NCBI GenBank assembly: GCA_937889015.1
Contig: CALARR010000393.1
Coordinates: 4,817-68,816, forward strand
From: an uncultured Planctomycetales bacterium
GTDB lineage: Bacteria; Planctomycetota; Planctomycetia; Pirellulales; Thermoguttaceae
DNA length: 64,000 nucleotides
Direction of reading: 5' to 3'
A program made the translations under genes and the position numbers. Shown here piece after piece: positions 32,398 through 40,766 of this stretch. The notes under the pieces were generated by a model. That model was not told the origin of the DNA and made no database searches. It saw only the letters and a list, made by a program, of their open reading frames with translations. Each line of letters starts with the position of its first letter. The stretch's first letter is position 1.

Positions 32398-33340
32398 GGC
32401 GAATTCCCTTGACGACCAGGTCGGCTGTGAGATTGACCGCGAACGTCACGGCGAAGAGGACTAGTCCAATGAGGAAGAGCACGCGATAGTGCGCGTCACC
32501 GGCCACGGCCTCGCCCAACTCCGAAGCGATGGTAGCCGTCAGGGTGCGAATGGGATCGAGCAGGCTGTAGGGGATCTGCACGGCATGGCCGGTGGCCATG
32601 AGCACGGCCATGGTCTCGCCGATGGCGCGGCCCACGCCCAGGAGCACGGCGGCCAACAATCCATTCTTGGCGGCCGGAAACAGGACCCGATACACAATCT
32701 CCCAACGGCTGGCGCCCAGGGCCAAGGCCGCCTCGCGATAGGAGTCGGGCACGGCCTTCAAGGCGTCCTCACCCACCGAGACGATGATCGGCACACTCAT
32801 CAACGCGAGGATCAAACCGCCGTTGAGCAAGTTCACGCCTACCGCCGCGCCCGTAGTGTTGATCAGGACCGGTCCAATGACCATATAGCCGACGAACCCC
32901 CAGACGACCGAGGGGATGGCAGCCAAGAGTTCGATCACGATCTTCAAGACTTCCCTGAAACGGCCCTGGCAGAACTCCGAGACATAGACGGCGGCCCCCA
33001 ATCCCAGGGGCACGGCGATCAGCATGGCCAACGTCGTGACCGACACGGTTCCCACCAGCATGGCCAGAATGCCATACTGCGGCCGGACCACCGACGACGG
33101 CCGCCACTCGGTGCTCGTCAGGAACTCGCTGAAGTCGAATCCGCGGCCGATCAGCGGCAGAGCCTCCCGGCAGACGAAACAGAAGATCGCGAACACGAAC
33201 AGGATGGCGCTCCAGCCGCAGATCCGGATGAGCCACTCGATGAGCGGCTCGAGGCGATCTGCCCACCAGCGCATGCTGGCGCCGAACGTGTGCCGTGCGG
33301 CGCGCGGCGAAGTGGTTGGGGCGGTTTGGGGAGTGCTCAT
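32381..33340 (-). CDS. pstC: Phosphate ABC transporter permease PstC
   Basis: A 319-aa inner-membrane permease with six predicted transmembrane segments. Hallmarks are YGILAMLVGTVSVTTLAMLI, LLAAIPSVVWGFVGYMVIGP, the EAA loop YREAALALGASRWEIVYRVL and VLLGVGRAIGETMAVLMATG. It pairs with PstA to form the phosphate channel. The ribosome site is poor (AAGG abuts the ATG), so translation may depend on coupling. It lies 41 bp downstream of pstS. Confidence 0.95.
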   Translation of the reverse strand: MSTPQTAPTTSPRAARHTFGASMRWWADRLEPLIEWLIRICGWSAILFVFAIFCFVCREALPLIGRGFDFSEFLTSTEWRPSSVVRPQYGILAMLVGTVSVTTLAMLIAVPLGLGAAVYVSEFCQGRFREVLKIVIELLAAIPSVVWGFVGYMVIGPVLINTTGAAVGVNLLNGGLILALMSVPIIVSVGEDALKAVPDSYREAALALGASRWEIVYRVLFPAAKNGLLAAVLLGVGRAIGETMAVLMATGHAVQIPYSLLDPIRTLTATIASELGEAVAGDAHYRVLFLIGLVLFAVTFAVNLTADLVVKGIRHEHDR

Positions 33341-33381
33341 CCTTGGGCCGTGATTTCTTCCCGGAGAAATACTTCGAGGGG

Positions 33382-34392
33382 CTACTGCGGCTTGTGCGCC
33401 ACGGCACGGACAGGAATCGCCGATCGTGTCGAGGTGGCGCGTGTCGGCTCTGTCGATGGCTTCTCTCTGGCAGGCTGCTGGGGCTGACGGTCGCCGCCCG
33501 TGGATCGAGCCCCGACGTTTCGCTCGGGTATGGGCGCGTAACCCAGAGCGAGGACCACCTTCTGTCCGTCAGTCGAGCGAATCCAGTCGAGGTACTCGCC
33601 GATGTGTCCGGTGGGGGAGCCGACCGTGTAGATCTGCAAGGGACGTGTGATAGGATACGTACCGGACTGGGCGTTTTCCACCGTCGGTGGAATCGCCGGC
33701 TGCCCTTTGCACCGCGCCAAGGCCAGCACCTTGACCCCGTCCGTTCGGCAGCCAATCCCGCTGTAACCGATGGCGCTGGGGGTCCAGGAAATCAGGGTCA
33801 CTACGTCTTTCGAGCCGCTGGGGTCCACCGAGCCCAGCTTGAAATCCCGCTGCGCGCCAAGAACCACATCGCGAAAGTAATCGTAGGTGCCGGAACTGTT
33901 CTGCCGGTTCACGCGCACGATCTTGTCACTGCCGTTGGGGAGCGATGTTCCCAGCAATTGCGACCAGGTGGTGATTCGCCCTCTCTCGCCGTAGATTTCA
34001 GCCAACTCCTCGATCGAAATCTCGTTCAGTGGATTGTCCTTGTGTACAAAGACGGCCAAAGCGTCGTATCCCACGACGTGTTCCATCGGTTCGCCGTGGC
34101 GATTGGCGCGGGCCCGCGCGATTTCGTTCTCCTTCATCTTGCGGCTGGTGTTGGCCAGGTCGCAATTGCCGTCGATGAGACTGGCGATCCCCACGCCGGA
34201 ACCACCGCCGAGCACCTGCAGACTGATATGCGGATGCGTCTTGCGGTATTGTTCGGCCCAGGCCTGGGCCACGTTGACCATCGTGTCCGAGCCTTCCACG
34301 CGGATCACGGTCTGAGGGCCCTCGCCACCGCAGCCAAGCGGCGACAACAGGCCTAGGGCGGCCAAGAGAATCAGCCTGATCCGAGACTCCAT
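33382..34392 (-). CDS. pstS: Phosphate-binding lipoprotein PstS
   Basis: A 336-aa lipoprotein with signal and lipobox (LLSPLGC, Cys about residue 19). The phosphate-binding fold shows VIRVEGSDTMVNVAQAWAEQ, LGGGSGVGIASLIDGNCDLA (loop that holds the anion), SRKMKENE, VHKDNPLNEISIEEL and NRQNSSGTYDYF. The C-terminal roughly 45 residues are a Pro/Arg/Thr-rich tail not needed for the fold. It delivers periplasmic phosphate to PstC-PstA. AAAGGG lies about 8 bases before the ATG. First gene of the pst operon; a candidate promoter lies at 34598-34626. Confidence 0.94.
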   Translation of the reverse strand: MESRIRLILLAALGLLSPLGCGGEGPQTVIRVEGSDTMVNVAQAWAEQYRKTHPHISLQVLGGGSGVGIASLIDGNCDLANTSRKMKENEIARARANRHGEPMEHVVGYDALAVFVHKDNPLNEISIEELAEIYGERGRITTWSQLLGTSLPNGSDKIVRVNRQNSSGTYDYFRDVVLGAQRDFKLGSVDPSGSKDVVTLISWTPSAIGYSGIGCRTDGVKVLALARCKGQPAIPPTVENAQSGTYPITRPLQIYTVGSPTGHIGEYLDWIRSTDGQKVVLALGYAPIPERNVGARSTGGDRQPQQPAREKPSTEPTRATSTRSAIPVRAVAHKPQ

Positions 34393-34707
34393 TCCGCTGC
34401 CCTTTACAGAACCGTCGATGGTCGGAAAAGCGGCCCGGCTCTGGTCCACAGCAAGACCGGACTGCCTGGGGGCAGCACCGAGCAAGCACCAAGCGGGGTA
34501 ACCGCAGCCAACTGGGCCGCTTGCGCCACCTGCCAAGACCGCATCCGGGGCGCACCGCTGTCCCTATCCGATTGTCGATGAAAATTCGGCTAGGGCAGTG
34601 TTAACAGAGCACAAGATGGGTGTCAATAGAACCCCTCTGTCGGATGAGGCAATCGGCCGGACGCGCCGCCACGACCCAGAATCCCGCGTCGGCGCTGCTC
34701 GCGTGGG
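34393..34707. other. pstS leader region
   Basis: No gene is seen between pstS and the end of the GTPase gene. The candidate promoter at 34598-34626 would give a leader of about 200 bases. I find no pair of CTGTCAT-type Pho boxes. Confidence 0.45.
34598..34626 (-). promoter_or_regulatory. Putative sigma-70 promoter of the pst operon
   Basis: On the minus strand, TTGACA (complement of 34621-34626) is followed after 17 bases by TAACAC (complement of 34598-34603). The -35 is perfect and the spacing ideal; the -10 is weak, as expected for an activated promoter. Confidence 0.5.
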
Positions 34708-36552
34708 CTACGCGCCGCCCAGTTCCGCCAGCAACGATTCGGCCTCACGGAAAGCCGTGCTCTGCGGCACTTCCGCGCCCTGCCGCAGTTCTCCCAGCAA
34801 CTCACCCAGGAGTTCCTGCTCTAGCCAACAGGCCAGCCAGTTGGCCCGTTGCTGGGCGTATCGGTTTTGGAGCCGCGTGAAGAGGCGGCCGGCGGCCTGG
34901 CGCATACCTTCGCTGGTGCCGCTGACAAGGGCCTCGCCTCCTCCGGCAATCCCCCCTGCAATTGCCGCTTCGGTGGCCAGGTGTCCCGCGCCCTGTTGGG
35001 CGGCCTGCAGCGCTGCGTGGCCCACCAGGTCGCCCGCCAAAACCCAACCACTGACGGCCAGGGAAATGGTGATGGCCGGCCGGGCTACAGCAGCCACATG
35101 GTCCAGCGAGCGCAGGAAGGCCACGGCGCGAGGACTCGCATCGCGCCACAGGTCCAACTCTCGCCGCAAGAAGTCCCGGTAGGCCTCGTCCACGGCCGGC
35201 AGTGCCGCGTGTGCCGACTGCACGCGCAGCAGCAACCGTTGCCGAGAATCGCCGCCCAGCAAACGCTGGAGACGCGGACGCAAGGTTTCGTTTCCCACCC
35301 GAGCTAGTCGCTCCAATTCGTCGAACAGCTTCTCTACGGCCAGCACGATCGCCTCCCGTTCCCGCTGCTGGAAGGCCACCAGCGGGTCGACTCCCGGGCC
35401 GGCCAGTTGATCCCAGGCCGCGCGCAACGGCCACGTGACTCTGCGTCCCAACGCTCGATAGAAACCATGCACCTGCCGCGACCAGCTTGGCCGTTGGAGA
35501 TCCCACCAGGCGCGGATCTCGTCGACCACGGTGCCCGGAGGCAGGGCGGGCCAGGCCACGCGAGCCATTTCCGTGGCCGAGAGGGCGGCTGCCGCCTGCT
35601 GGAACCCGTCGGCCGTGAAGCGGATCGCCTGCAACCAACCGGCCGCGCCTTGCTGAGGATCGAGCACGCGTTGCATGGCGCCGCGAAACGTGCGGATTTT
35701 GATCTCGTCGAAATGCAGCGAGGCCAGATCGTCTCGAAGGTTCGACGGAGCATTGGACGTCTGACGCCCGTCCACTCCCACGTTGAAGAACGGCACTCGC
35801 AGGGCCTGGGCCGCCGGGCGGTCCAAAGGGAGCACGTAGACCAGTTCTGGTCGGGTCCCGGTCTCCTGGCAGAAGGTGGCCAACCACAGCGGCCAGTAGG
35901 GTTGGTCCGCTTGCATGTCGCATTGATTGAAGAGGATTACGATCGGCTTGTCAGCCTTCACCGCCTCGCGGAAGAACTGTTTGACCGCCGCGTCGTTGTA
36001 TTTCTGCTGCGTGAGCACGGCCACCAGGACGTCGGCCGTCTGGCGCAGGGCGCGTGCCCGATCCCAGTTCACTCGGGCGTCCGAATCGACGTCCGGCGCG
36101 TCCAACGCCAGCAACCGCGGCGGCATGCGCGCGCCGACGCGCCAAAACAGCAGATTCTCGGGATCGTCGCGGAGCGGGTCTTGCGGAGAATGCCAAGGCC
36201 GCAGCGTGAAGGGCGCAAACAGACGCGACAGGAGTTCCGGTTGCTGAACGCCCGGCGGGACCAGGCATACCGGGTGCTTGGTGCCTGCCGCCAGGGGGCT
36301 GGAAGCGCTGGCCTCTTCGCCGGCCAGGTGATTGAAGACCAACGACTTGCCGATGTTGGTGCCGCCCACGATCGCCACGATCAAGAGCGGCTCGATCTCG
36401 AGTTGCGGGAGCAGCTTGTGCCGCAGCAGTTCATACCATTCCTGGCCCTCGGGCGAGGGCACTCCGACCGCCTTCGCGCCCGGCTCCAGCGCAGCCAAGG
36501 CCGTCAGTAGACGCTGAACTTGCTGGGCCCAGGTTGCGTAGTCGGCAATCAT
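34708..36552 (-). CDS. Large GTPase with C-terminal membrane segments
   Basis: A 614-aa P-loop GTPase of the dynamin/Era-like type. G1 is VGGTNIGKSLVFN (about residues 61-73), G3 is LALDAPDVDSD, and G4 is ILFNQCD (Asn-x-x-Asp in place of NKxD). A long helical middle follows. Near 480-530 are two hydrophobic stretches rich in Ala/Gly (AITISLAVSGWVLAGDLVGH and AAIAGGIAGGGEALV), resembling membrane-inserting hairpins of dynamin-like proteins. The role is unknown; membrane remodelling is an inference. It is the last gene of a same-strand set with the ketoacyl synthase-like gene 24 bp upstream, so it may act on the lipid products of that operon. Confidence 0.78.
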   Translation of the reverse strand: MIADYATWAQQVQRLLTALAALEPGAKAVGVPSPEGQEWYELLRHKLLPQLEIEPLLIVAIVGGTNIGKSLVFNHLAGEEASASSPLAAGTKHPVCLVPPGVQQPELLSRLFAPFTLRPWHSPQDPLRDDPENLLFWRVGARMPPRLLALDAPDVDSDARVNWDRARALRQTADVLVAVLTQQKYNDAAVKQFFREAVKADKPIVILFNQCDMQADQPYWPLWLATFCQETGTRPELVYVLPLDRPAAQALRVPFFNVGVDGRQTSNAPSNLRDDLASLHFDEIKIRTFRGAMQRVLDPQQGAAGWLQAIRFTADGFQQAAAALSATEMARVAWPALPPGTVVDEIRAWWDLQRPSWSRQVHGFYRALGRRVTWPLRAAWDQLAGPGVDPLVAFQQREREAIVLAVEKLFDELERLARVGNETLRPRLQRLLGGDSRQRLLLRVQSAHAALPAVDEAYRDFLRRELDLWRDASPRAVAFLRSLDHVAAVARPAITISLAVSGWVLAGDLVGHAALQAAQQGAGHLATEAAIAGGIAGGGEALVSGTSEGMRQAAGRLFTRLQNRYAQQRANWLACWLEQELLGELLGELRQGAEVPQSTAFREAESLLAELGGA

Positions 36553-36576
36553 GAATCGCCCTGCACGTCGCGGAAC

Positions 36577-37839
36577 CTAGGGCAACGCCAAAACCACCGC
36601 GGTGGCCTGGCCCGTGCAAGCATGGTTGAGAACCAACGCCACCGGAGCGGGCCGGGACAAGGGCTCCTCGCGAATGACGTTGACCGGGCAGTCTGGGTCC
36701 GGGGTTTGGTAGTTCAGCGTGGGCGGGATCAGCCCGTGCTGAAGACCCAGTACGCTCACGGCCATTTCGACAGCCCCGCTGCCTGCGGCCAGGTTGCCGA
36801 AGTAACTCTTGGGGGCTGTCACCGGAACCGCCCCCAAGGTGTCATGGATGGCTTGCGCCTCGATGCGGTCATCGAGCGTGGTGCTCATGCCGTGTGCGTT
36901 CACATGGCCCACGTCGCGCGCGCTGATGCCAGCCGCCGTCATCGCCCCGCGGATCACCTGCCGGATCGCTGCGCCGCTAAGCGTCTGGCCTTTGCGTGCG
37001 GGTTCGAAGGCCGAGGCAAAGCCCAGGACTCGGGCCAGGATCTTGGCTCCGCGCGCTTCGGCCACGTCACGACGCTCCAGAACGAACGCCGCCGCCCCTT
37101 CGCCGTTGACCATTCCGTCGCGCTTCGCGTCGAAGGGCCGGCAGGCCGCAGCCGGCGCGTCGCCCTGATGCGTGTACTGCATGGCCTGCTGATGCACCCA
37201 GATCGTGGGGTGCAACCGGGAGCCTGCTCCGCCAGCCAGCATCGCATCGACGTGGCCGCGCTGGATCGCGCGAGTCGCTTCGATGATCGCGGCCAGGCTC
37301 GAGACCTCGCCCAACACGAGGGTATTGTTTGGGCCGCGCATGTCCTGGGCGATGCCGATGTGGCAGGCCGGCATGTTGGGCAAGTACTTGAGCATCCACA
37401 GCGGATAGAATTCAGCCAGGGCCTTGCGGCCCCAGTCCGCATAGCAGAACTCGCCGTTCTCCACGCAAGACCTGTAGGGTCCGATCAACTCGTCCAACTC
37501 GCAGGCGATCAAGTCCGCGCCGAACACCACCCCCGAACGCTGCGGATCGTAGCCCGCCGCCAGTCCCGAGTCGCCCCAGGCCATGTCGGCCGCACAGAAG
37601 CCCAACTGGATGTCGCGGCTCATGACCTTCAGGTTCTTTCGCGCGCGCACGTGCTGTTTGGGGACGAAGTCCTCCACGCTGCCGCCGATGGGGGCGGGGC
37701 AAACGCAGCGTTCAAACAAGGGCAGCCGTCGCACGCCGCTCCGCTGCGCCAGCAGCGAGTCCCAGAACACCGTGTTCCCAATGCCGATGGGGCTGACGAT
37801 TCCCAGGGCCGTAATGACCACTTCCGGATTGACTGCCAT
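36577..37839 (-). CDS. Beta-ketoacyl synthase fold protein lacking the catalytic Cys
   Basis: A 420-aa thiolase-fold protein aligned with FabF-type ketoacyl synthases: VVITALGIVSPIGIGNTVFW, MVNGEGAAAFVLERR, HVNAHGMSTTLDDRIEAQAI. At the nucleophile elbow, where FabF has a Cys, the sequence is GPNNTLVLGEVSSLAA, with Glu178 in the Cys position. The first His is kept (His316, NAHG), but the second is Asn349 (KSYFGNLAAGSGAVE). It is therefore unlikely to condense acyl chains and resembles chain-length factors or decarboxylating KSQ-like subunits. The ATG at 37837-37839 is chosen over a TTG three codons upstream; no clear ribosome site. It lies 33 bp after the GNAT-like gene. Confidence 0.85.
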   Translation of the reverse strand: MAVNPEVVITALGIVSPIGIGNTVFWDSLLAQRSGVRRLPLFERCVCPAPIGGSVEDFVPKQHVRARKNLKVMSRDIQLGFCAADMAWGDSGLAAGYDPQRSGVVFGADLIACELDELIGPYRSCVENGEFCYADWGRKALAEFYPLWMLKYLPNMPACHIGIAQDMRGPNNTLVLGEVSSLAAIIEATRAIQRGHVDAMLAGGAGSRLHPTIWVHQQAMQYTHQGDAPAAACRPFDAKRDGMVNGEGAAAFVLERRDVAEARGAKILARVLGFASAFEPARKGQTLSGAAIRQVIRGAMTAAGISARDVGHVNAHGMSTTLDDRIEAQAIHDTLGAVPVTAPKSYFGNLAAGSGAVEMAVSVLGLQHGLIPPTLNYQTPDPDCPVNVIREEPLSRPAPVALVLNHACTGQATAVVLALP

Positions 37840-37872
37840 AGCGCACAAGACAATGGTGAGTAGAAAATTCGT

Positions 37873-39099
37873 TCAGCCCGAGCTGAGGCCAGGGCACTCT
37901 ACGGAAGGCTGCTCGCCAACGAGATCTTTGCTGTAGATACGGTAGGTTTTATACCGCCGACCGCCGACCGCCTCAATGGTTCGATTGATGAGCCGATTGT
38001 CTTCCAGCGTCCAGCCCAGTTCCGCCCCGGTGTAGCCGATCACGTTTTTGCCGTATTCCAGCGTTCGCAGGATGAGCAGTTCAGCGATCCCGCGACGGCG
38101 GTGGCTTTCCAGAACGTCCAGGACCATCATCCGGGCCGTTTTGACATGACGGGCGCGGTACATCAGCCGAGCCAGGCCGATGGGGAGTCCAAACGTTGTC
38201 AGCCGGCCGTTGAGCGGACGAATGGCCTCGTTCAAATCGGGCAAGGTGATGCAGAAACCAACCGGCCGGCCCTCGCACTCCGCCAGCAGGACCTGTTCCG
38301 GTATGGCCACCTGCGCAATCCGCTTGGCCAAATAGCGAAACTCCGCGTCGGTCAAACGCACAAAGCCCCAGTTGTTTCGACGGGAGCCGTTGTACACCGA
38401 CTCGCAACGTGCCACCTCCTCGTCGAAGTCTTTCTTGCGCAGGCAGCGAACCGTGACCTTGCCGCGATGCGCCAATCGTTCGGCCAGGCGGCTCCAGCGA
38501 GCGAGCATGTCGTTTGGATCGACAAACCACCAGCAATACAAGTCCTTGGTCTTCCGCAGGCCCCAGGCTTCGAGCAAGCCGCTGTAATACGGAGGATTGT
38601 GATTCATCATGATCCGCGGCGGAGTGTCGAAACCGTCCACCAGCAGACCGCAGGGGTAGTTGGTCGAGTAGTCGATCGGCCCCATGATCGAGGTCCGTCC
38701 CCGATCCTGCAGCCATCGAGCGGCAGCGTCCAGCAAGCGCGCCGCAACCTCCGGGGCATCGACCGACTCGAACATCCCGAAGCAGCCCAGGTTGGTCCCG
38801 TGCTGCTGGTTGTAGTTTGGGTCGTCGCTGACCAGGATGCGACCGACCGTCGTCTCGCTCCGGACTGCGATGAACTGGGTCGCGGCTCCGTGCGCGTAGA
38901 ACGGATGGCGTTGCGAGTCGATCATCGCTTTGACATCCGCGATCAACGGAGGAACCCACTGGCGGTCTTGGGCATAGATCCGCCAGGGCAGTTCGATGAA
39001 GCGTTTCCGGTCTTCGCCACTGCGGACCTCGCGGATCTGAATCGCTCCGTCCGGCGCAGGGACGGCACGCTTCCAGGTTCGCAACAACGAAAGTGGCAT
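37873..39099 (-). CDS. GNAT-like acyltransferase, YghO/bacterial ceramide synthase-like (1)
   Basis: A 408-aa protein paralogous to the product of 39224-40396. The family pattern is plain: FIELPWRIYAQDRQWVPPL, QRHPFYAHG, GPIDYSTNYPCGLLVDGFD, MMNHNPPYYSGLLEAWGLRK and TKDLYCWWF. The C-terminal half carries a GNAT-like core (VLLAECEGRPVGFCITLPDL, VLDVLESHRRRGIAELLI, AELGWTLEDN). I associate this family with YghO and with the bacterial ceramide synthase bCerS, an N-acyltransferase of sphingolipid synthesis; specificity here is an inference. It lies between its paralog (124 bp upstream) and the ketoacyl synthase-like gene. Confidence 0.78.
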   Translation of the reverse strand: MPLSLLRTWKRAVPAPDGAIQIREVRSGEDRKRFIELPWRIYAQDRQWVPPLIADVKAMIDSQRHPFYAHGAATQFIAVRSETTVGRILVSDDPNYNQQHGTNLGCFGMFESVDAPEVAARLLDAAARWLQDRGRTSIMGPIDYSTNYPCGLLVDGFDTPPRIMMNHNPPYYSGLLEAWGLRKTKDLYCWWFVDPNDMLARWSRLAERLAHRGKVTVRCLRKKDFDEEVARCESVYNGSRRNNWGFVRLTDAEFRYLAKRIAQVAIPEQVLLAECEGRPVGFCITLPDLNEAIRPLNGRLTTFGLPIGLARLMYRARHVKTARMMVLDVLESHRRRGIAELLILRTLEYGKNVIGYTGAELGWTLEDNRLINRTIEAVGGRRYKTYRIYSKDLVGEQPSVECPGLSSG

Positions 39100-39223
39100 G
39101 GCAGGGTCCGGATCAAAGCACTCAGTACCTGGGCGATGCTGACGGACTCGGCGATCCGTGACGCCGTACGGCCCGGGGCGCCCATACCTCCCGCGGCGTA
39201 TGTCAATTATACACTAGGACTTG

Positions 39224-40396
39224 CTACGCGCTGACGACCGCGGCATCCTTCGTGTCCGCCCCTGCCGTTGGCGCGTTGTCCAGGTCGTACAAGCGGTATG
39301 TCTTCACTAGTTTCGCGCCCCCCTTCTCCAGACTGCCGCGCGAAAGGAGATTCGACTCTAACACCCAGGAAAACTCGGCCTCTTCCATACCCCAAGCCAG
39401 CGCTCGTGGGACCAGTCCGTGCATCAGCGCCATCCCTACGCCCATGCGCTGATACTCGGGAATCACATTCGTGCTGATCAGCCGGATGCGTTTCATCTCC
39501 TGGCGGTTGCGCAGCAGACGCCAGAAGCCGAAGGGGAACAACCGGCCGTCGATGAGCCGGATGCGCGGATTGTAGTCTGGCAGGCCGAAAACTGCGCCCA
39601 CGAGTTCACCATCGATCTCCGCGCCCATCGAAAGCTCAGGGATCATCAGGTGCCGGAGCCCCTTGGCCATGTGCCGGACTTCGTTGGGGCTCATCGGCAC
39701 GAATCCCCACGTGTTGGCCAACGAGCGATTGTAGACCGACAGGAACGCCTCCACGTCCTGCAAGAATCGCGATTTGTCCAAAGGGCGCAACTTGAGATTC
39801 AGGTGCTCGATGATCTGCAGCGCGATCGGCCCCAGCTTCGTGTGTACCTTGGGCAACATCTCAAGATTGCCCCAATAGGCATACAGGTCCTGCGCCTTGT
39901 GGAAGCCGTATTCTTCGATCAGGGCCTGATAGTAGGGACGGTTATAGGTCATCATGAACGTGGGCGGAGAATCGAAGCCTTCGATCAACAGCCCCAGCTC
40001 GTAGTTCAACGAAGGATTGGTCGGACCGCGCAGGCAATGCACGTCGCGTTCGGCGAGCCATGCGCGCACGGCGTCGAAGAGCCCAAAGGCCGCCTCACGG
40101 TCCTCGCGGCATTCGAAAAAGCCAAAGAAACCCCGCCGTTCGTGATAGCGCTCGATATGTCCTTCGTTGACGATCCCGGCGATCCGTCCGCACACCTGAT
40201 CGCCCCGGAGTGCCAGGAACGTTTGGACCTGGTTCCTCTCGTAGAAGGGGTGGGAAGCATACCCAACGACTTCCTTCTGATTTCCACGCAACGGTGGGAT
40301 CCAATTCGGGTCCCCCCGGTACAGTTCCCAAGGGAAGTTCAAGAACTGCTTGCGTTCGCGCCGCGTGGCGACGGGTTTGATGACCAAATCCGGCAT
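39224..40396 (-). CDS. GNAT-like acyltransferase, YghO/bacterial ceramide synthase-like (2)
   Basis: A 390-aa paralog of the preceding protein: FLNFPWELYRGDPNWIPPLR, SHPFYERN, GFFGFFECREDREAA, GPTNPSLNYELGLLIEGFDS, MMTYNRPYYQALIEEYGFHK. The GNAT-type core near the C-terminus includes LISTNVIPEYQRMGVGMALM and FSWVLESN. The two copies are clearly diverged, so they probably use different acyl donors or acceptors. A good sigma-70 promoter lies 36-65 bases upstream (40432-40461), making this the first gene of a four-gene operon (two GNAT-like, ketoacyl synthase-like, GTPase). Confidence 0.8.
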   Translation of the reverse strand: MPDLVIKPVATRRERKQFLNFPWELYRGDPNWIPPLRGNQKEVVGYASHPFYERNQVQTFLALRGDQVCGRIAGIVNEGHIERYHERRGFFGFFECREDREAAFGLFDAVRAWLAERDVHCLRGPTNPSLNYELGLLIEGFDSPPTFMMTYNRPYYQALIEEYGFHKAQDLYAYWGNLEMLPKVHTKLGPIALQIIEHLNLKLRPLDKSRFLQDVEAFLSVYNRSLANTWGFVPMSPNEVRHMAKGLRHLMIPELSMGAEIDGELVGAVFGLPDYNPRIRLIDGRLFPFGFWRLLRNRQEMKRIRLISTNVIPEYQRMGVGMALMHGLVPRALAWGMEEAEFSWVLESNLLSRGSLEKGGAKLVKTYRLYDLDNAPTAGADTKDAAVVSA

Positions 40397-40766
40397 ACAA
40401 TTTGTCCCGGTCGGGGTTGACCAAAGTCGCGATTGTACCGTGCTTTGCGAGCAGCGGTCAACCCGCCGGGTAGTTCTAAAGAGTAGTTGATAGGTTTGCG
40501 ATTCCAGGCCGAGTTCGAGCGGCAGGGATTATCCCCAGCCCTCTGGAGGCTGGCGCACATGTCGTTCTCAACCGCGCCCGGCAAGGACTTCGATCGGTGT
40601 CGTTTCACCGGAGTGAGTGCCATGGGACTTGTCTGCAGCGGGAGGCGTGCTAGGGTAGGGGGACGGGAGGGGAGTTGCAGCAGTCAGGCGCGTTCTGCCT
40701 GCAGACATGCGGCACGCCGGGTTCGTGGCCGCTGCCAAGGTCAAGACTCTCGGTCGATTCATTGCC
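40397..40766. other. Divergent intergenic region
   Basis: No gene is seen. It contains the promoter for the leftward GNAT-like operon (40432-40461) and the unknown control region of the rightward epimerase gene. Confidence 0.45.
40432..40461 (-). promoter_or_regulatory. Sigma-70 promoter of the bCerS-like operon
   Basis: On the minus strand, TTGACC (complement of 40456-40461), 18 bases, then TACAAT (complement of 40432-40437). Both boxes are one base from consensus. The predicted start falls about 29 bases before the ATG. Confidence 0.6.
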
